Notes under the pieces: generated by a model
Seen by the model: only the letters and a program-made list of their open reading frames with translations
Database searches by the model: none
What the model was told of the DNA's origin: nothing
Program-made: the position numbers and the translations under genes
In this document: positions 8,383-17,500 of the stretch, piece after piece
Position numbering within the stretch: the first letter of the stretch is position 1
How the letters are laid out: every line of letters starts with the position of its first letter
Assembly: GCA_027669525.1 (NCBI GenBank)
Contig: JAQEDJ010000023.1
Location: 1 to 37,206 of the forward strand
Reading direction: 5' to 3'
Length of the DNA: 37,206 bases
Source of the DNA: Coriobacteriaceae bacterium AM48-5
Lineage (GTDB): Bacteria > Actinomycetota > Coriobacteriia > Coriobacteriales > Coriobacteriaceae

Positions 8383-9192
8383 CTACTCCCCTCGCGCCGT
8401 ACGAGCGGCAGCCATAAAACGAACCACCCGCTCAACATCAACCGGGGCATCCAGCTTTCCGTCGCGCTTTAAGCACGTGCCGACAAACGCGCCATCGTAG
8501 TGAGCAAATACGTCAGCCACGGTATTTTCGCGACAACCGGTGCCACATACCACGGGCACTTCGCCAACACGCTCGCGGACCTCGTCGGCAAGCTCGCCCG
8601 AAGCGCCACGACCGGCAGCCGAACCGCCGATGACTATCGCATCCGGTAGGCAATTAAAGAGAAGTGAATCGGCAATGTCCGCGGTCGTGCGGTCGTTGAG
8701 ATAAACCTCGCCCTCGCTCGTGATGAAGTGAAAAAGCTTGAGGTCGTCCAAGCGCAGCGCCGCCTTGCGACGCATGGTGTGAGCGAAATCTCGGTTAATC
8801 AGCCCGAGATCACCGGCCCAGGCACCGCAAAAATTGCAGCGCGTGAACTGCGCGTCGACGGCAGCGCACAGCTCGATTGTGGCATCACCATCGTAAATTG
8901 CCTCAGCTCCCCAAGGAGTCGACAGATCATGGGACAGAGCCCCGATTACATAGCCCATCGATGCAAGGGTTGAGGGAGAAACATGCTGCTCATAGGGCAT
9001 CGAGAGCTCATTGGTAATCAAAATGCCATCGACACCGCCCTGCTGCAACGCCTCGAGATCTCGCTTGGCGGCTTCCACGACCTGCGATACGCTTCCGCCC
9101 GGGTAATACAGCGGATCGCCCGGCAGAGGACGCAGGTGCAGCATTCCGATAACCGGCTTTTCGTTCTTGAACATCGAAGTTAGAAACGACAT
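8383..9192 (-). CDS. BtpA/SgcQ-family TIM-barrel protein
   Basis: 269 residues. The motifs PVIGMLHLRPLPGDPLY at the N-terminus, GGVDGILITNELSMPY, CGAWAGDLGLINRDFAHT and GTCLKRDGKLDAPVD at the end identify the BtpA family. The family is named for a photosystem I biogenesis factor but is common in sugar operons (SgcQ in E. coli), where an aldolase-like role is suspected and unproven. AAGGAG is correctly spaced from the ATG at 9192; the more upstream ATG overlaps that site. It sits between the YjbQ gene and the FGGY kinase, so a joint role in sugar breakdown is inferred. Confidence 0.88.
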   Translation of the reverse strand: MSFLTSMFKNEKPVIGMLHLRPLPGDPLYYPGGSVSQVVEAAKRDLEALQQGGVDGILITNELSMPYEQHVSPSTLASMGYVIGALSHDLSTPWGAEAIYDGDATIELCAAVDAQFTRCNFCGAWAGDLGLINRDFAHTMRRKAALRLDDLKLFHFITSEGEVYLNDRTTADIADSLLFNCLPDAIVIGGSAAGRGASGELADEVRERVGEVPVVCGTGCRENTVADVFAHYDGAFVGTCLKRDGKLDAPVDVERVVRFMAAARTARGE

Positions 9193-9225
9193 AACGTGCT
9201 CCTTCATAGGGTTATTGCAGGGACG

Positions 9226-9660
9226 TTACTCCCCCAGCACCTCGACGTACACTTTTCGCTTCTGCGGACCGTCAAACTCCGCAAGATAGATGTTCTGGGC
9301 ACTTCCGCACACGATGTGGCCATCTTGGACGGGAAAGAAGCAACTGTTTCCACAAATCATGCTCTTGATATGCCCACAGGAGTTGTTACCGGTGGCTCCA
9401 TAGCTCGGCAGGAAGTGTGCATGCGCATAGGGGGCATCGAGTGGGGCGATGCGATCAAGCGTCTCCATAAGATCCGTCTCCACGCAGGGCAGCCCCTCGT
9501 TTACCACGATTCCGCAGGTCGTATGCGACAAAATAATCGCCGCCAAGCCATTGGTCACCGAGCTGCGTTCGATGGCAGCGTGCACGTCCTCGGTAATATC
9601 GATGAACTGGTCCGGAGCAGTCGATAGATAGCTCAATGTCTCGAGCGTCACCATGTTCAC
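9226..9660 (-). CDS. YjbQ/UPF0047-family protein
   Basis: 144 residues, the usual length. The family motif is seen as IILSHTTCGIVVNEGLP, followed by ETDLMETLDRIAPLDAPYAHAH and GHIKSMICGNSCFFPVQDG. YjbQ proteins show weak thiamine-phosphate synthase activity in vitro, and their real role is unsettled. The GTG start at 9660 overlaps the TGA of the preceding amidohydrolase by four bases (GTGA), a strong sign of translational coupling; AAGGGG lies upstream. Being embedded in this catabolic cluster suggests a metabolite-related role here. Confidence 0.85.
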   Translation of the reverse strand: MNMVTLETLSYLSTAPDQFIDITEDVHAAIERSSVTNGLAAIILSHTTCGIVVNEGLPCVETDLMETLDRIAPLDAPYAHAHFLPSYGATGNNSCGHIKSMICGNSCFFPVQDGHIVCGSAQNIYLAEFDGPQKRKVYVEVLGE

Positions 9661-10517
9661 TCATCCCCTTCAAGAAAACGCAGGGCATTACCCCAGTAGA
9701 GCCTTTCTCGCGCATCATCGCGCATGGGCACGGTATCGAGCGCCCGCTTGAGTTTGAATGCACGGAAGCGCGGCGTATTGCTGGCGAACATCACTTGGTG
9801 CGATAGCGCGCGCTCATACCACAGCGGCCCCATATCGACCGTGAAAAGACGCTGCATCATCTCCTCGGGCGAATCGATGTAAGTGATAGAGGTGTCCGCG
9901 TAGCAGTTGGGATACTTGAGCAGCATCGCCACGGTCTCGCGCACCCAGGGCCAGCCAAAATGGGTCAAACTAAAACGCACATTTGGATGCGTTGCGATTG
10001 TGTGCTCAAATGCAAGCGGGTTACTGCGCGAGAGCTCTGCGCCCGGCTCCCAAGACATACCGGCATGGAAAACCACCGGCTTGTTATAGCGCTCGCACAG
10101 TTCGTAAAGCGGCTCGGCCACAGCATCATCGGGGGCAAAACCCTGCTTTGCAGGATGCAGGCAAAGCCCCTTTGCCCCCAACTCGGTAAAGGCGCGCTCC
10201 AATTCGTCTGCGGCACCGCTCACCTGCGGGTCTACGCTCGCAAATCCCCACAGACGATCGGGATGTGCGGCAACCAGCATGGCAATCTGGTCATTGGTGC
10301 CAAAGTGCCCTCCGCATGCCGTGGTTACATCGAGCGGCATGAGCACGCTCTTCTGCACATCGCAGACGTCCATCTCGACTTGAAGCTCATCCCAATCCAT
10401 GGGGCCCATATGCCCCATACCAAATTCTCGTGACCAAAAACCGAATCCATCAGGCTCATCACCCGGCGTACAGATCTCGCCGTAGAGCATAGGATGGACC
10501 AACATGTCGATAACCAT
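9657..10517 (-). CDS. Amidohydrolase-2 family (PF04909-like) hydrolase or decarboxylase
   Basis: 286 residues, TIM barrel. Seen motifs are KGLCLHPAKQGF, KPVVFHAGMSWEPG, VRFSLTHFGWPW and NCYADTS, in the family's order. AAAGGAG precedes the ATG at 10517, which therefore replaces an earlier in-frame ATG. Oddly, the N-terminal metal motif, normally H-x-H after an acidic residue, reads IDMLVHP, so the first His is Leu. Metal use may differ, or catalysis may be altered. The gene overlaps the YjbQ gene by four bases. Members act on aromatic acids, lactones or amides, so the exact reaction is unknown. Confidence 0.8.
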   Translation of the reverse strand: MVIDMLVHPMLYGEICTPGDEPDGFGFWSREFGMGHMGPMDWDELQVEMDVCDVQKSVLMPLDVTTACGGHFGTNDQIAMLVAAHPDRLWGFASVDPQVSGAADELERAFTELGAKGLCLHPAKQGFAPDDAVAEPLYELCERYNKPVVFHAGMSWEPGAELSRSNPLAFEHTIATHPNVRFSLTHFGWPWVRETVAMLLKYPNCYADTSITYIDSPEEMMQRLFTVDMGPLWYERALSHQVMFASNTPRFRAFKLKRALDTVPMRDDARERLYWGNALRFLEGDE

Positions 10518-10544
10518 TTCGTACTCCTTTCCAGGCATTTGACC

Positions 10545-11345
10545 CTAGTACGGCTCAAACGAACCGATCACTCGGGACGACAGCTCAGCGCCCGCCTTCA
10601 TACACGCCGGAATATCAAGGCCATCGATCACGCCCTTGGTAAACCCGGCGATATACGAGTCGCCGGCACCCACGGTATTAACGACCTTCTCCGCCGGCAC
10701 GATCCCGCACTCATAGAAGCGCTCACCGTCATAGGCAATGCTTCCCTTCTCGCCAAGCGTGGCAACCGCAACGCGCGGCCCCAATTCCTGCGCGTGACGT
10801 ACCCAGTCCCGCAGCTCCGGAGTGTCATCTTCAAACGACATAAATGCGTAGTCAACGTAGGGAAAATGATTCTCGCAGGCATATTCGGGATCCTGGCTGA
10901 ACACCGAGAAGTCCATAACCACCGTCTTGCCCGCATCATGCCACTCGGGCAGGAGGTCCAAACAATTGCCAAACAGGTCGGTATGAATGATGTCATGCTC
11001 TAGGATAAACGCCCGGTCATCTTCATTCGGACGATATGTCTCCATTACGCCATCGATTGCCTCGAGATGCACGCGATCGACGCCGTCTTTCAATGCCATG
11101 AGCATCACCGAGGTGTCGCCATCCTCCACCCGCAGATGAGAGATATCAAACCCCTCGGCGGCCAGCGCCTCTCTCATCTTGTCTCCGTACTCGTCCTTGC
11201 CGACAACCGACACGGCGGATACCGAAACGCCCATTCGTGCAAGATGGATACCCCAGTCAATGCCATTACCAGTCGGATAGAACACGCCGATGTTTTGATA
11301 GACGTCCGCACAGCAAAAACCAGCCGCACACGCTTTAATACCCAT
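10545..11345 (-). CDS. FrlD-like PfkB sugar kinase, divergent paralogue
   Basis: 266 residues of the ribokinase/PfkB fold. The C-terminal ATP and catalytic motif is VVNTVGAGDSYIAGF with the base Asp. Overall it resembles fructoselysine 6-kinase (ADVYQNIGVFYP, DYAFMSFEDD, PRVAVATLGEKGSIAYDGERF). At the substrate end the canonical GGNAVN is replaced by TGNGID (YPTGNGIDWGIHLARMG), unlike the neighbouring paralogue, which suggests another substrate. GGAG precedes the ATG at 11345. It is separated from the upstream kinase gene by a terminator-like hairpin, so it may be expressed at a lower level. Confidence 0.85.
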   Translation of the reverse strand: MGIKACAAGFCCADVYQNIGVFYPTGNGIDWGIHLARMGVSVSAVSVVGKDEYGDKMREALAAEGFDISHLRVEDGDTSVMLMALKDGVDRVHLEAIDGVMETYRPNEDDRAFILEHDIIHTDLFGNCLDLLPEWHDAGKTVVMDFSVFSQDPEYACENHFPYVDYAFMSFEDDTPELRDWVRHAQELGPRVAVATLGEKGSIAYDGERFYECGIVPAEKVVNTVGAGDSYIAGFTKGVIDGLDIPACMKAGAELSSRVIGSFEPY

Positions 11346-11362
11346 GGTCTTCTCCAATGTTC

Positions 11363-11396
11363 AAAAGGGGACCCACCACATGGCGAGCCCCCTTTT
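11363..11396 (-). terminator. Intra-cluster terminator-like hairpin
   Basis: AAAAGGGG (11363-11370) and CCCCTTTT (11389-11396) form a stem between the two kinase genes. Read on the minus strand it ends in TCCCCTTTTG. It probably attenuates transcription of the downstream half of the cluster. Confidence 0.5.
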
Positions 11397-11466
11397 CGCG
11401 TTTCGCTTATTGTTTTGCATCGGCTGTCCAAGGCCTCATAGCCAGACCGCCGTACGCTTTCTTAAG

Positions 11467-12330
11467 CTATTCGACGATTGGTGCTCCGTGGCCCCAAGAA
11501 CCTTCCATGCCGCACACGGTCGAGGCAAACCCGGCAGCAAAGTCGAGCGCGCGCTCGATGGCCTCGGCGCCACCCTCACCACGCTTGGCGGAATCGAGAT
11601 AGCACATCAAAAACGAGGTGAGGAACGAGTCGCCCGCCCCCATGGTGTCCTTCATGTCCGTTACCGGTTTAGCCAGCTGGCGGTAATAACGCTCGCCGTC
11701 GTAAGCGATGCAGCCCTCGGCGCCCGCCGTAGCCGACACAAAACGCGGACCCAGATCCTTAACCCATGCCAGACGCTCGCGAATCTCGTCCTCACTCGCG
11801 GCATCCGCCGCACTAAAGAAAGCAAAATCGACATAGGGCGCAATCTGCTCGTAGTACTCGTCGGTGGAGTCGTCCGAAAAGTCAAAAGAGACCGTGACGC
11901 CCGCAGCCTTCAACTTGGGCAGCTCGCGCTCGGTGAAGCAATAGTTGCCCGAATGAACCACATCGAACTGCTTCATGTACGAAAGGTCAAAGCGATCGAG
12001 AACATAGCGCGCATCGCCACGGATACCGCCCTCGTTGGAGCCGAGGAAGACACGGTCACCGTCAACGACGGTCACGCGAGCCGCTCCGTTCTCGCCAATC
12101 ATCTGCTCGCACTTGTCAAGCTCGATACCCTCATCCTCGAGGCTTGTAATGACATGCTCGGCAGCGGCGTCATTGCCAAAAATGCCCATGTATGCAGAGC
12201 GTGCGGCACCGCATTTCTTGGCATAAACGGCGAAGTTCACCGCATTGCCGCCGGGATACATGGTGTGGATATGCTCGTAGCGATCGACGACGTTGTCGCC
12301 AAATCCGAGCGCGTTAACGTTAAATGCCAT
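11467..12330 (-). CDS. Fructoselysine 6-kinase-like PfkB kinase (FrlD-like)
   Basis: 287 residues. It shares FrlD features: GFGDNVVDRYEHIHTMYPGGNAVNFAVYAKKCG at the N-terminus with the GGNAVN sugar site, VSFDFSDDSTDEYYEQIAPYVDFAFFSA in the middle, and DTMGAGDSFLTSFL as catalytic motif. FrlD phosphorylates fructoselysine at C6 of the sugar before deglycation. The gene starts 15 bases after the deglycase gene, with AAGGGG upstream. The C-terminus (CGMEGSWGHGAPIVE) resembles FrlD tails. Among the two paralogues here this is the better FrlD candidate. Confidence 0.88.
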   Translation of the reverse strand: MAFNVNALGFGDNVVDRYEHIHTMYPGGNAVNFAVYAKKCGAARSAYMGIFGNDAAAEHVITSLEDEGIELDKCEQMIGENGAARVTVVDGDRVFLGSNEGGIRGDARYVLDRFDLSYMKQFDVVHSGNYCFTERELPKLKAAGVTVSFDFSDDSTDEYYEQIAPYVDFAFFSAADAASEDEIRERLAWVKDLGPRFVSATAGAEGCIAYDGERYYRQLAKPVTDMKDTMGAGDSFLTSFLMCYLDSAKRGEGGAEAIERALDFAAGFASTVCGMEGSWGHGAPIVE

Positions 12331-12344
12331 GGCCTTTGCCCCTT

Positions 12345-13311
12345 CTAGTACTCGACAACACCCATATAGCGACGGAAATCGGGATCGTGATCAAACACCT
12401 TGCCGCGTGCAGCACGCAGCTCGCAGTTCATGGCGTAGAACAGCACCGGGTCCAGATAGGCACGGACGCTCGCCGGCACGGCTTCCATACCGTACTCCTT
12501 GGCATCGAGCACCATCAGCGTATCGGTATGCGTCTTAAGGAACGCAAGGGCGCGCTCGTCCATGGCACGGCACTCGCTGGAGCCCATCTGCAGGAAGTAA
12601 AAAACGCCATCCTGAGTAGCCTCGAAGGGGCCGTGGAAGTACTCGGCAGAGTGGATGTAGCTGCAGTGCTGCCACTGCATCTCCATAAGAGAGCAGATAG
12701 CGAAACCGTAGGTCTGGCTAAAGTTGGGACCGCTGCCCAGAATGTAGAAGAACTCGTGCTCCTGGCAAAGCTTGGCAAAACGATCGCCTAGCTCGGCATT
12801 TACCTTCTCACGTGCCGGGGGAAGAATCTTATCCATCTCGGCGATACCGGCATACATATCGGCAAGATCGGCGTAGCTCCTGCTGATCGAGCAGCTCGGC
12901 CGCAAGCGACAGCGAAATGCCAGCGGGGACCTCGGCCTGCGGCACGCCCTCGCCCCACGGGTAGACCCACGTGGTCCACTTGCCGGAGTCAATCTTGGAT
13001 CCAGCGTTGTCGGTCTGGGCGATCACCGTAGCGCCGGCAGCAAGGGCAATCTCACAGCCCTCGACGACCTCGGGGGTGTTGCCACTGTGGCTGCAAGCAA
13101 TGACCAGGGATTTCTCACCCAAGCGGCGCGGGCGCATGATATCAAACTCGCGAGCCGTATAGATATACGAAGTGAAGGTGGTTGCCTCGCGCTGCAGAAG
13201 CTCATGAGCCGGGATCAAATCGATCATGGAGCCACCGCAAGCAATCCAGTAGACGCTGTCGAACTTGCCCTTCTCGGCAATTGCCTCTTTGATCAGATCG
13301 TGTGCATTCAT
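12345..13311 (-). CDS. Fructoselysine-6-phosphate deglycase-like SIS protein (FrlB-like), one frame break
   Basis: Reconstructed as ~321 residues with two SIS (sugar isomerase) domains. Seen are SVYWIACGGSMIDLIPA, VIACSHSGNTPEVVEGC, FFYILGSGPNF, and SAEYFHGPFEATQDGVFYF, with the Glu and His of the E-x-x-H-G type active site known from FrlB/FraB. The C-terminus PDFRRYMGVVEY closely matches FrlB. The enzyme splits the phosphorylated Amadori product into glucose 6-phosphate and the amino compound. At ~12880 the frame changes in the opposite sense to most others; removing one base of the GG there joins LLDQ to SYADLADMYAG. Start at 13311 is supported by AAAGGAA. Confidence 0.88.
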
Positions 13312-13373
13312 ATCCAGTTCCTTTCTTGTTTGGTCCGCAATCAATGACGTTGGCTGCGTGGCCGATAGTTGGT

Positions 13374-14225
13374 TTAGTCAATCAGATATTTCTCGAATGC
13401 GGCCATGTTCTTGGCATCTGCCGCCGCCGGGTCATCGTAGTAACGCCCGTCCGTGATTTCCTGGCCCAGCATGCCATCGAAACCATGGGCATTAAGCGTA
13501 GCGACGAAGGCGTCCATATCGTGCTTGCCATCGCCCCACACCAGATGGCCATACGGGTCACCGTCGATAAAGTGCATCTCGTGAATTGCCCCATCACCAA
13601 AGGCGGCAAACCAGTCCTCGAGCGTCTCGCCCGCAACGCCCATCGCGGTTGTATCAACCATGGGCTGTAAGTACGGGCTCGCGACCTCGTCAATCATGCG
13701 CTTCGCATCGGAAACCGTCGTTACAAGGTTGCTCTCCTCGGGACGCAGGCTTTCCATCGTAAGCACCAGACCGTGCTCACCGGCATACTCCGCCAGAATG
13801 GACAAGTGCTCGCGGCTGCGCTTCCAGGCTTCCTCGCGGTCCTCGTCCCAGTCGCCCCAGCCCGAGTTGACGGACATACGGTCGCACCCAAGTACCTCGG
13901 CAAGCTCAATGCCGTGCTTAAAGTACGCCAGGCTGCGCTGTTCATGCAGCGGTTTGCGTGCGCAGTACTGCCAAGGATAGACAACATTCTCGGGGCACAG
14001 AGTACGATACCTAAGCCCACGGTCTGCAGCCTTTTTCGCCAGGACCTCAGCCTCAAAGTAGCCCGTGTGGTCGAGCGTCACATGCGGCTCCGCACACCAC
14101 AGCTCAATGGACTCAAAGCCCAAACGCTGCTGCACATCAAGGAAGTAATCGAGCGACCACATGATGTAGTGGATATTCATGCCCGCAATCTGTTCGCGGC
14201 GCAGCGTCGGTTTGGATTCAGACAT
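13374..14225 (-). CDS. FrlC-like sugar 3-epimerase (xylose isomerase-like TIM barrel)
   Basis: 283 residues. The metal-binding residues typical of the AP-endonuclease-2 fold are seen: LTMESLRPEESNLVTT (Glu), PMVDTTAM (Asp), EMHFIDGDPYGHLVWGDGKHDM (His, Asp, His) and MLGQEITDGRY (Glu). In E. coli FrlC interconverts fructoselysine and psicoselysine at C3. LSLRPEESN here parallels the TPYESN segment of FrlC. AAGGAGG precedes the ATG, which is one base past the stop of the amidohydrolase gene (TAAGATG). The name rests on context plus moderate similarity; a tagatose-type epimerase is the alternative. Confidence 0.8.
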   Translation of the reverse strand: MSESKPTLRREQIAGMNIHYIMWSLDYFLDVQQRLGFESIELWCAEPHVTLDHTGYFEAEVLAKKAADRGLRYRTLCPENVVYPWQYCARKPLHEQRSLAYFKHGIELAEVLGCDRMSVNSGWGDWDEDREEAWKRSREHLSILAEYAGEHGLVLTMESLRPEESNLVTTVSDAKRMIDEVASPYLQPMVDTTAMGVAGETLEDWFAAFGDGAIHEMHFIDGDPYGHLVWGDGKHDMDAFVATLNAHGFDGMLGQEITDGRYYDDPAAADAKNMAAFEKYLID

Positions 14226-14226
14226 C

Positions 14227-15809
14227 TTATGCCTCCTTATTTCGATCGAACACGATTTGTCCGTCCGACATCGTCATATCAACCGAAAGATCGCGTGCGT
14301 CGCGATAATCGAGGTCGAACACATCCCGATCGAGCACGCAGATATCGGCAAGCTTGCGACCTCAAGCGTACCCAGTTCGTCTTCGCGCATCAGATCGTAC
14401 GCGCCCCCGGCAGTCCAAGCACGCAAGAGCTCGACAAGCGTCAGCGCGTTGGCCTCATTCACGGGCAGCCCATCGTCGAAGTATCCACCGCACGCGCTGT
14501 AGATTGACTCGCCCAGGCTCGGAATCAGCAGTGGCAAATCCGTACCACAGCACACCGTGCATCCGGAATCTTCCATGCCGCGGCGATTCCAGCTGTGCAA
14601 AAGTCGCGTCTCGCCAATTTGTCGACGCATCATCGACAGGCAATCCTCGCGCCGGTCCAGCGTCAAAATCTGCGGATAGACCTCGCAAATTCCACCTAAC
14701 TTGCCAAACTCGACAAGATCGGTCGGATCAGAGTTCTCGAGATCGGTAATCGCATGGCGGCGAAGCAACCGTCCATGCTCGTCTCGAGGCAGCGAGGCAT
14801 AGAGCGCCACGGTGCGACGAACGGCGCCATCGCCCTGGCAATGCAAGGAATATCGGAAGCCGTCAGCATCAATTGCGCGCAGCTCGTTCTCAATCAGATC
14901 CCACTCGGGCTCCTCGACAACCGTCTTGCCGGCAGCCCCCGCATCGGCCGTGTCCTCATAGGGGTCAATCATCTCGGCAAGCCCCGCCCATACGCCGCGA
15001 TCGGTCATACGGTTGAAGCCAGAAAAACGAACGAACGGTCCCCGAAAGCGCTCTCGTGCCTCGCGAGCATACGACAGATTTGCACCGGCACCCACCGGCT
15101 GCGACATCATAGAGACGCGAACCGTCAGCTCACCAGATTCTTCACGGCGAGCCATTTCGTCGGCAAAACCGTAGTAGTCATCAAACGCCATCTCCTTGAT
15201 GGCGGTAACGCCGCGCTCGTTAAGCATGCTCATGTAGTCCGAATACCCCGCACGTACCTCGGGCAGCGCGAGGAAATCGCTCATCATGCGCCAGATCTTC
15301 TCGGCATAGCACGCCTGGGGTGTGAAGCCGTATCGCGCACTGGCGGCAGCATTGAGAACGCAGGTCTCCGCACCCGGTGTAAAGCAGACGACAGGGATAT
15401 CGCCAAAACAATCGTCAAACACAGCCGCCGTATTTGCGTTCTCGGCATCCGATGCCAACGTTTCGGGTAGGTTGTGGCCAAAAGCCGCCGCGCAATCCGG
15501 ATGATCTTCTTTCCATGCACGCAAGAGCGACACGGCCTCTTTGGCATCAGCGATGCCGGACAGATCAGGCCCCAACGTCCGCAGCGCCCAGCCTGTATAG
15601 AAGGTATGCACATCGATCAGGCCAGGCATGACGGTGCGGTCGCCCAGGTCAACTACCTCGTCCGCCTGGGTCAAATACGAAGCTAGCTCACACTTGGTGC
15701 CAACAGCCTCAATTCGATTGCCACGGACCGCTACGAAACCTTCAAACGGCAGGTCCCCCGTACCGGTAAAGACGCTCTTAGACGTCAGGACCGTCAAACG
15801 ATCAGACAT
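14227..15809 (-). CDS. YtcJ-like amidohydrolase (amidohydrolase-3 family), one frame break
   Basis: Reconstructed as 527 residues. Seen are the N-terminal beta-sandwich (TVMPGLIDVHTFYTGWALRTLG), the metal-region Y-S-L-H-C-Q-G-D-G-A at about residue 310, CCGTDLP, and a C-terminal return to the sandwich. At ~14357 one base is missing from GGC; restoring it gives LEVGKLADICVLDRDVFDLDY and an end at TAA 14229-14227, one base before frlC. The HxH of the first strand reads DVHTF, i.e. only one His, as in some YtcJ relatives. AGGTGG supports the ATG at 15809. The family hydrolyses N-formyl or N-acyl amides; here an acylated or peptidyl glycated amino acid is a reasonable guess. Confidence 0.82.
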
Positions 15810-15818
15810 CACAACCAC

Positions 15819-17282
15819 CTACGCCGGAAGCATGCCAGAAATTGCCGTTACGATCAGGCCAAAGACGACCATGAAGATGAAGAACTTCCAAATGGTCTTC
15901 CACCATTGGCCAAACGAAATCTTAGCCACGCCAAGGCCGGCAACCGTCATGCCCGCCACGGGACTGATGGTGTTGATGGTCTGGTTGGCAAACTGGAGCG
16001 CGGTAACGGCCGCCTCGGGATTGAGGCCCATGAGCTCGGTCAGGGGGCCCATAACGGGCATGGTGAGTGCCGCCAGGCCAGAACTCGAGGGAACCAGCAA
16101 AGAGAGCAGGCCAAGGACGATATACATAAACGTGGTGTAGACGGCGGCGGGCGCACCGGCGAGCGCAGTAGCGAGCGCCTGGAGGATGGTGTCGATGATC
16201 ATGCCGCCCTCGGCGATGACCAGAATACCGCGAGCGATACCGATAACGATGGCGGCGTACGCAAAGTCGGCGAGACCTTTAACGAACTCCTCAGCAATCG
16301 TCTGCTGGTCAAGACCGCCCAGGATACCGGCAAGCAAGCCCATGCCAAGGAACACGGCGGAAATCTCATTCATGTACCAACCCTGGGTAACAAGACCCCA
16401 GACGATAATGCCCATACCGCAAGCAAAATCGATAAGCACGAGCTTCTGACGGGTAGTGAACTCTTCCTCGATGGAGGCATCGGTCACGGAAAACTCGATA
16501 CGCTTGAGCTTATCGTCCTCGTACGTAATGGACGACTCGGGGTTTTTCTTGACGCGCATGGCGTAGCGCATGGCCCATGCGATACCGACGGCAGTGAAGA
16601 TGACCCAAGAAACGGCGCGCAGCCACAGTTGCGGATTGCCCTCGATGCCAATGATGCCCTGGGCGATCAAAACATTAAACGGATCGATGGTCGAAGCGCA
16701 ATATCCCAGGTTAGGACCAAGGAAGCAGATGATGAATGCCGTCATCGAGTCATAACCGATACCCATCATGATGGGAATGAAGATGGCATAGAACGGCAGG
16801 GCTTCCTCAGACATACCAAACGTGGTGCCGCAAATGGACAGCAACGTCATCGTGATGGGAATGATGAGGATGTCCTTGTTCTTGAGCTTTTTAATCACGC
16901 GGCTCATGCCGGCATTCAAAGCGTTGGTCTTGGTGATGATTGCGAACGACCCGCCAATCAATAAGACGAACGCAACGACGTCGGCAGCCTCCTGGATGCC
17001 CTTAGTGGGCGCTTGCAGGACCGCGAAGATATCCTGCCCCAGATTGATGGTCTCGCCGGTCTCGGAATCGGTGTAGTTCTTATCGACCTGTTCATAGGTT
17101 CCAGCAACGGCGACTTCACGCTCGCCCGCCGCTGTCGAAATCGTCTTGCGCTGATACTGACCAGAGGGAACGATCCAAGTCAAGACCGCAAAGACAACGA
17201 TCAGCAAGAACATGATCGTATAGACATGCGGTAATTTGAACTTAAAACGTCTGTTTGTCTTCTTCGCCTTCGTATCTGACAT
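15819..17282 (-). CDS. YfcC/DcuC-type membrane transporter
   Basis: 487 residues with about ten to twelve hydrophobic helices, starting with a basic cytoplasmic tail (TKAKKTNRRFKFKLPHVYTIMF). Motifs WIVPSGQYQRK, TFGMSEEALPFYAIF, GPNLGYCASTIDPFNVLIAQ, and LLVPSSSGLAALTMPVMGPL match the YfcC (C4-dicarboxylate carrier-like, PF03606) family, which includes basic amino-acid and peptide-related carriers. First gene of the operon, with GGAGG before the ATG at 17282. It takes the place held by the FrlA permease or an ABC system in known fructoselysine loci, so it is the candidate importer of the glycated substrate. Confidence 0.85.
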   Translation of the reverse strand: MSDTKAKKTNRRFKFKLPHVYTIMFLLIVVFAVLTWIVPSGQYQRKTISTAAGEREVAVAGTYEQVDKNYTDSETGETINLGQDIFAVLQAPTKGIQEAADVVAFVLLIGGSFAIITKTNALNAGMSRVIKKLKNKDILIIPITMTLLSICGTTFGMSEEALPFYAIFIPIMMGIGYDSMTAFIICFLGPNLGYCASTIDPFNVLIAQGIIGIEGNPQLWLRAVSWVIFTAVGIAWAMRYAMRVKKNPESSITYEDDKLKRIEFSVTDASIEEEFTTRQKLVLIDFACGMGIIVWGLVTQGWYMNEISAVFLGMGLLAGILGGLDQQTIAEEFVKGLADFAYAAIVIGIARGILVIAEGGMIIDTILQALATALAGAPAAVYTTFMYIVLGLLSLLVPSSSGLAALTMPVMGPLTELMGLNPEAAVTALQFANQTINTISPVAGMTVAGLGVAKISFGQWWKTIWKFFIFMVVFGLIVTAISGMLPA

Positions 17283-17324
17283 AGATACCTCCAAAGAACT
17301 CGAGACTGCATCGCATCTCGCTTC

Positions 17325-17362
17325 AACGTTTGCACAAGGCAAACGTTCTATGACGTTCTATA
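17325..17362 (-). promoter_or_regulatory. Operator-like repeats in the leader of the Amadori operon
   Basis: AACGTTTGC (17325-17333) and GCAAACGTT (17339-17347) are perfect inverted arms around five bases. Partly overlapping them, ACGTTCTAT is repeated at 17343-17351 and 17353-17361. A TATAGA -10-like box is at 17362-17357 on the minus strand; no convincing -35 is seen. These sites lie 43-80 bases before the transporter start and are the likely target of the adjacent GntR-type regulator. Confidence 0.5.
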
Positions 17363-17448
17363 GGTTACCAGCAGCTTTTCTCGCCATCAAGATAATTTCA
17401 AACTGATTGCCGCAACGCGGTTGAACGGTTGCGTTTGCGCCGTGAACG

Positions 17449-17492
17449 GTATGGAAACGCCCGGTGAGATGATCCACCGGGCGCTTTCATAC
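17449..17492 (-). terminator. Terminator of the GntR regulator gene
   Basis: A long stem, CGCCCGGTG with CACCGGGCG extended by GTATG/CATAC flanks, separates the regulator gene from the transporter operon. So the operon needs its own promoter downstream of this hairpin. Confidence 0.7.
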
Positions 17493-17500
17493 GCAATGTC

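Noticed and set aside
13219..13234. CCACCGCAA resembling a palindromic element end
   Set aside because: Inside the deglycase gene, coding for the conserved CGGS motif, without a second arm.
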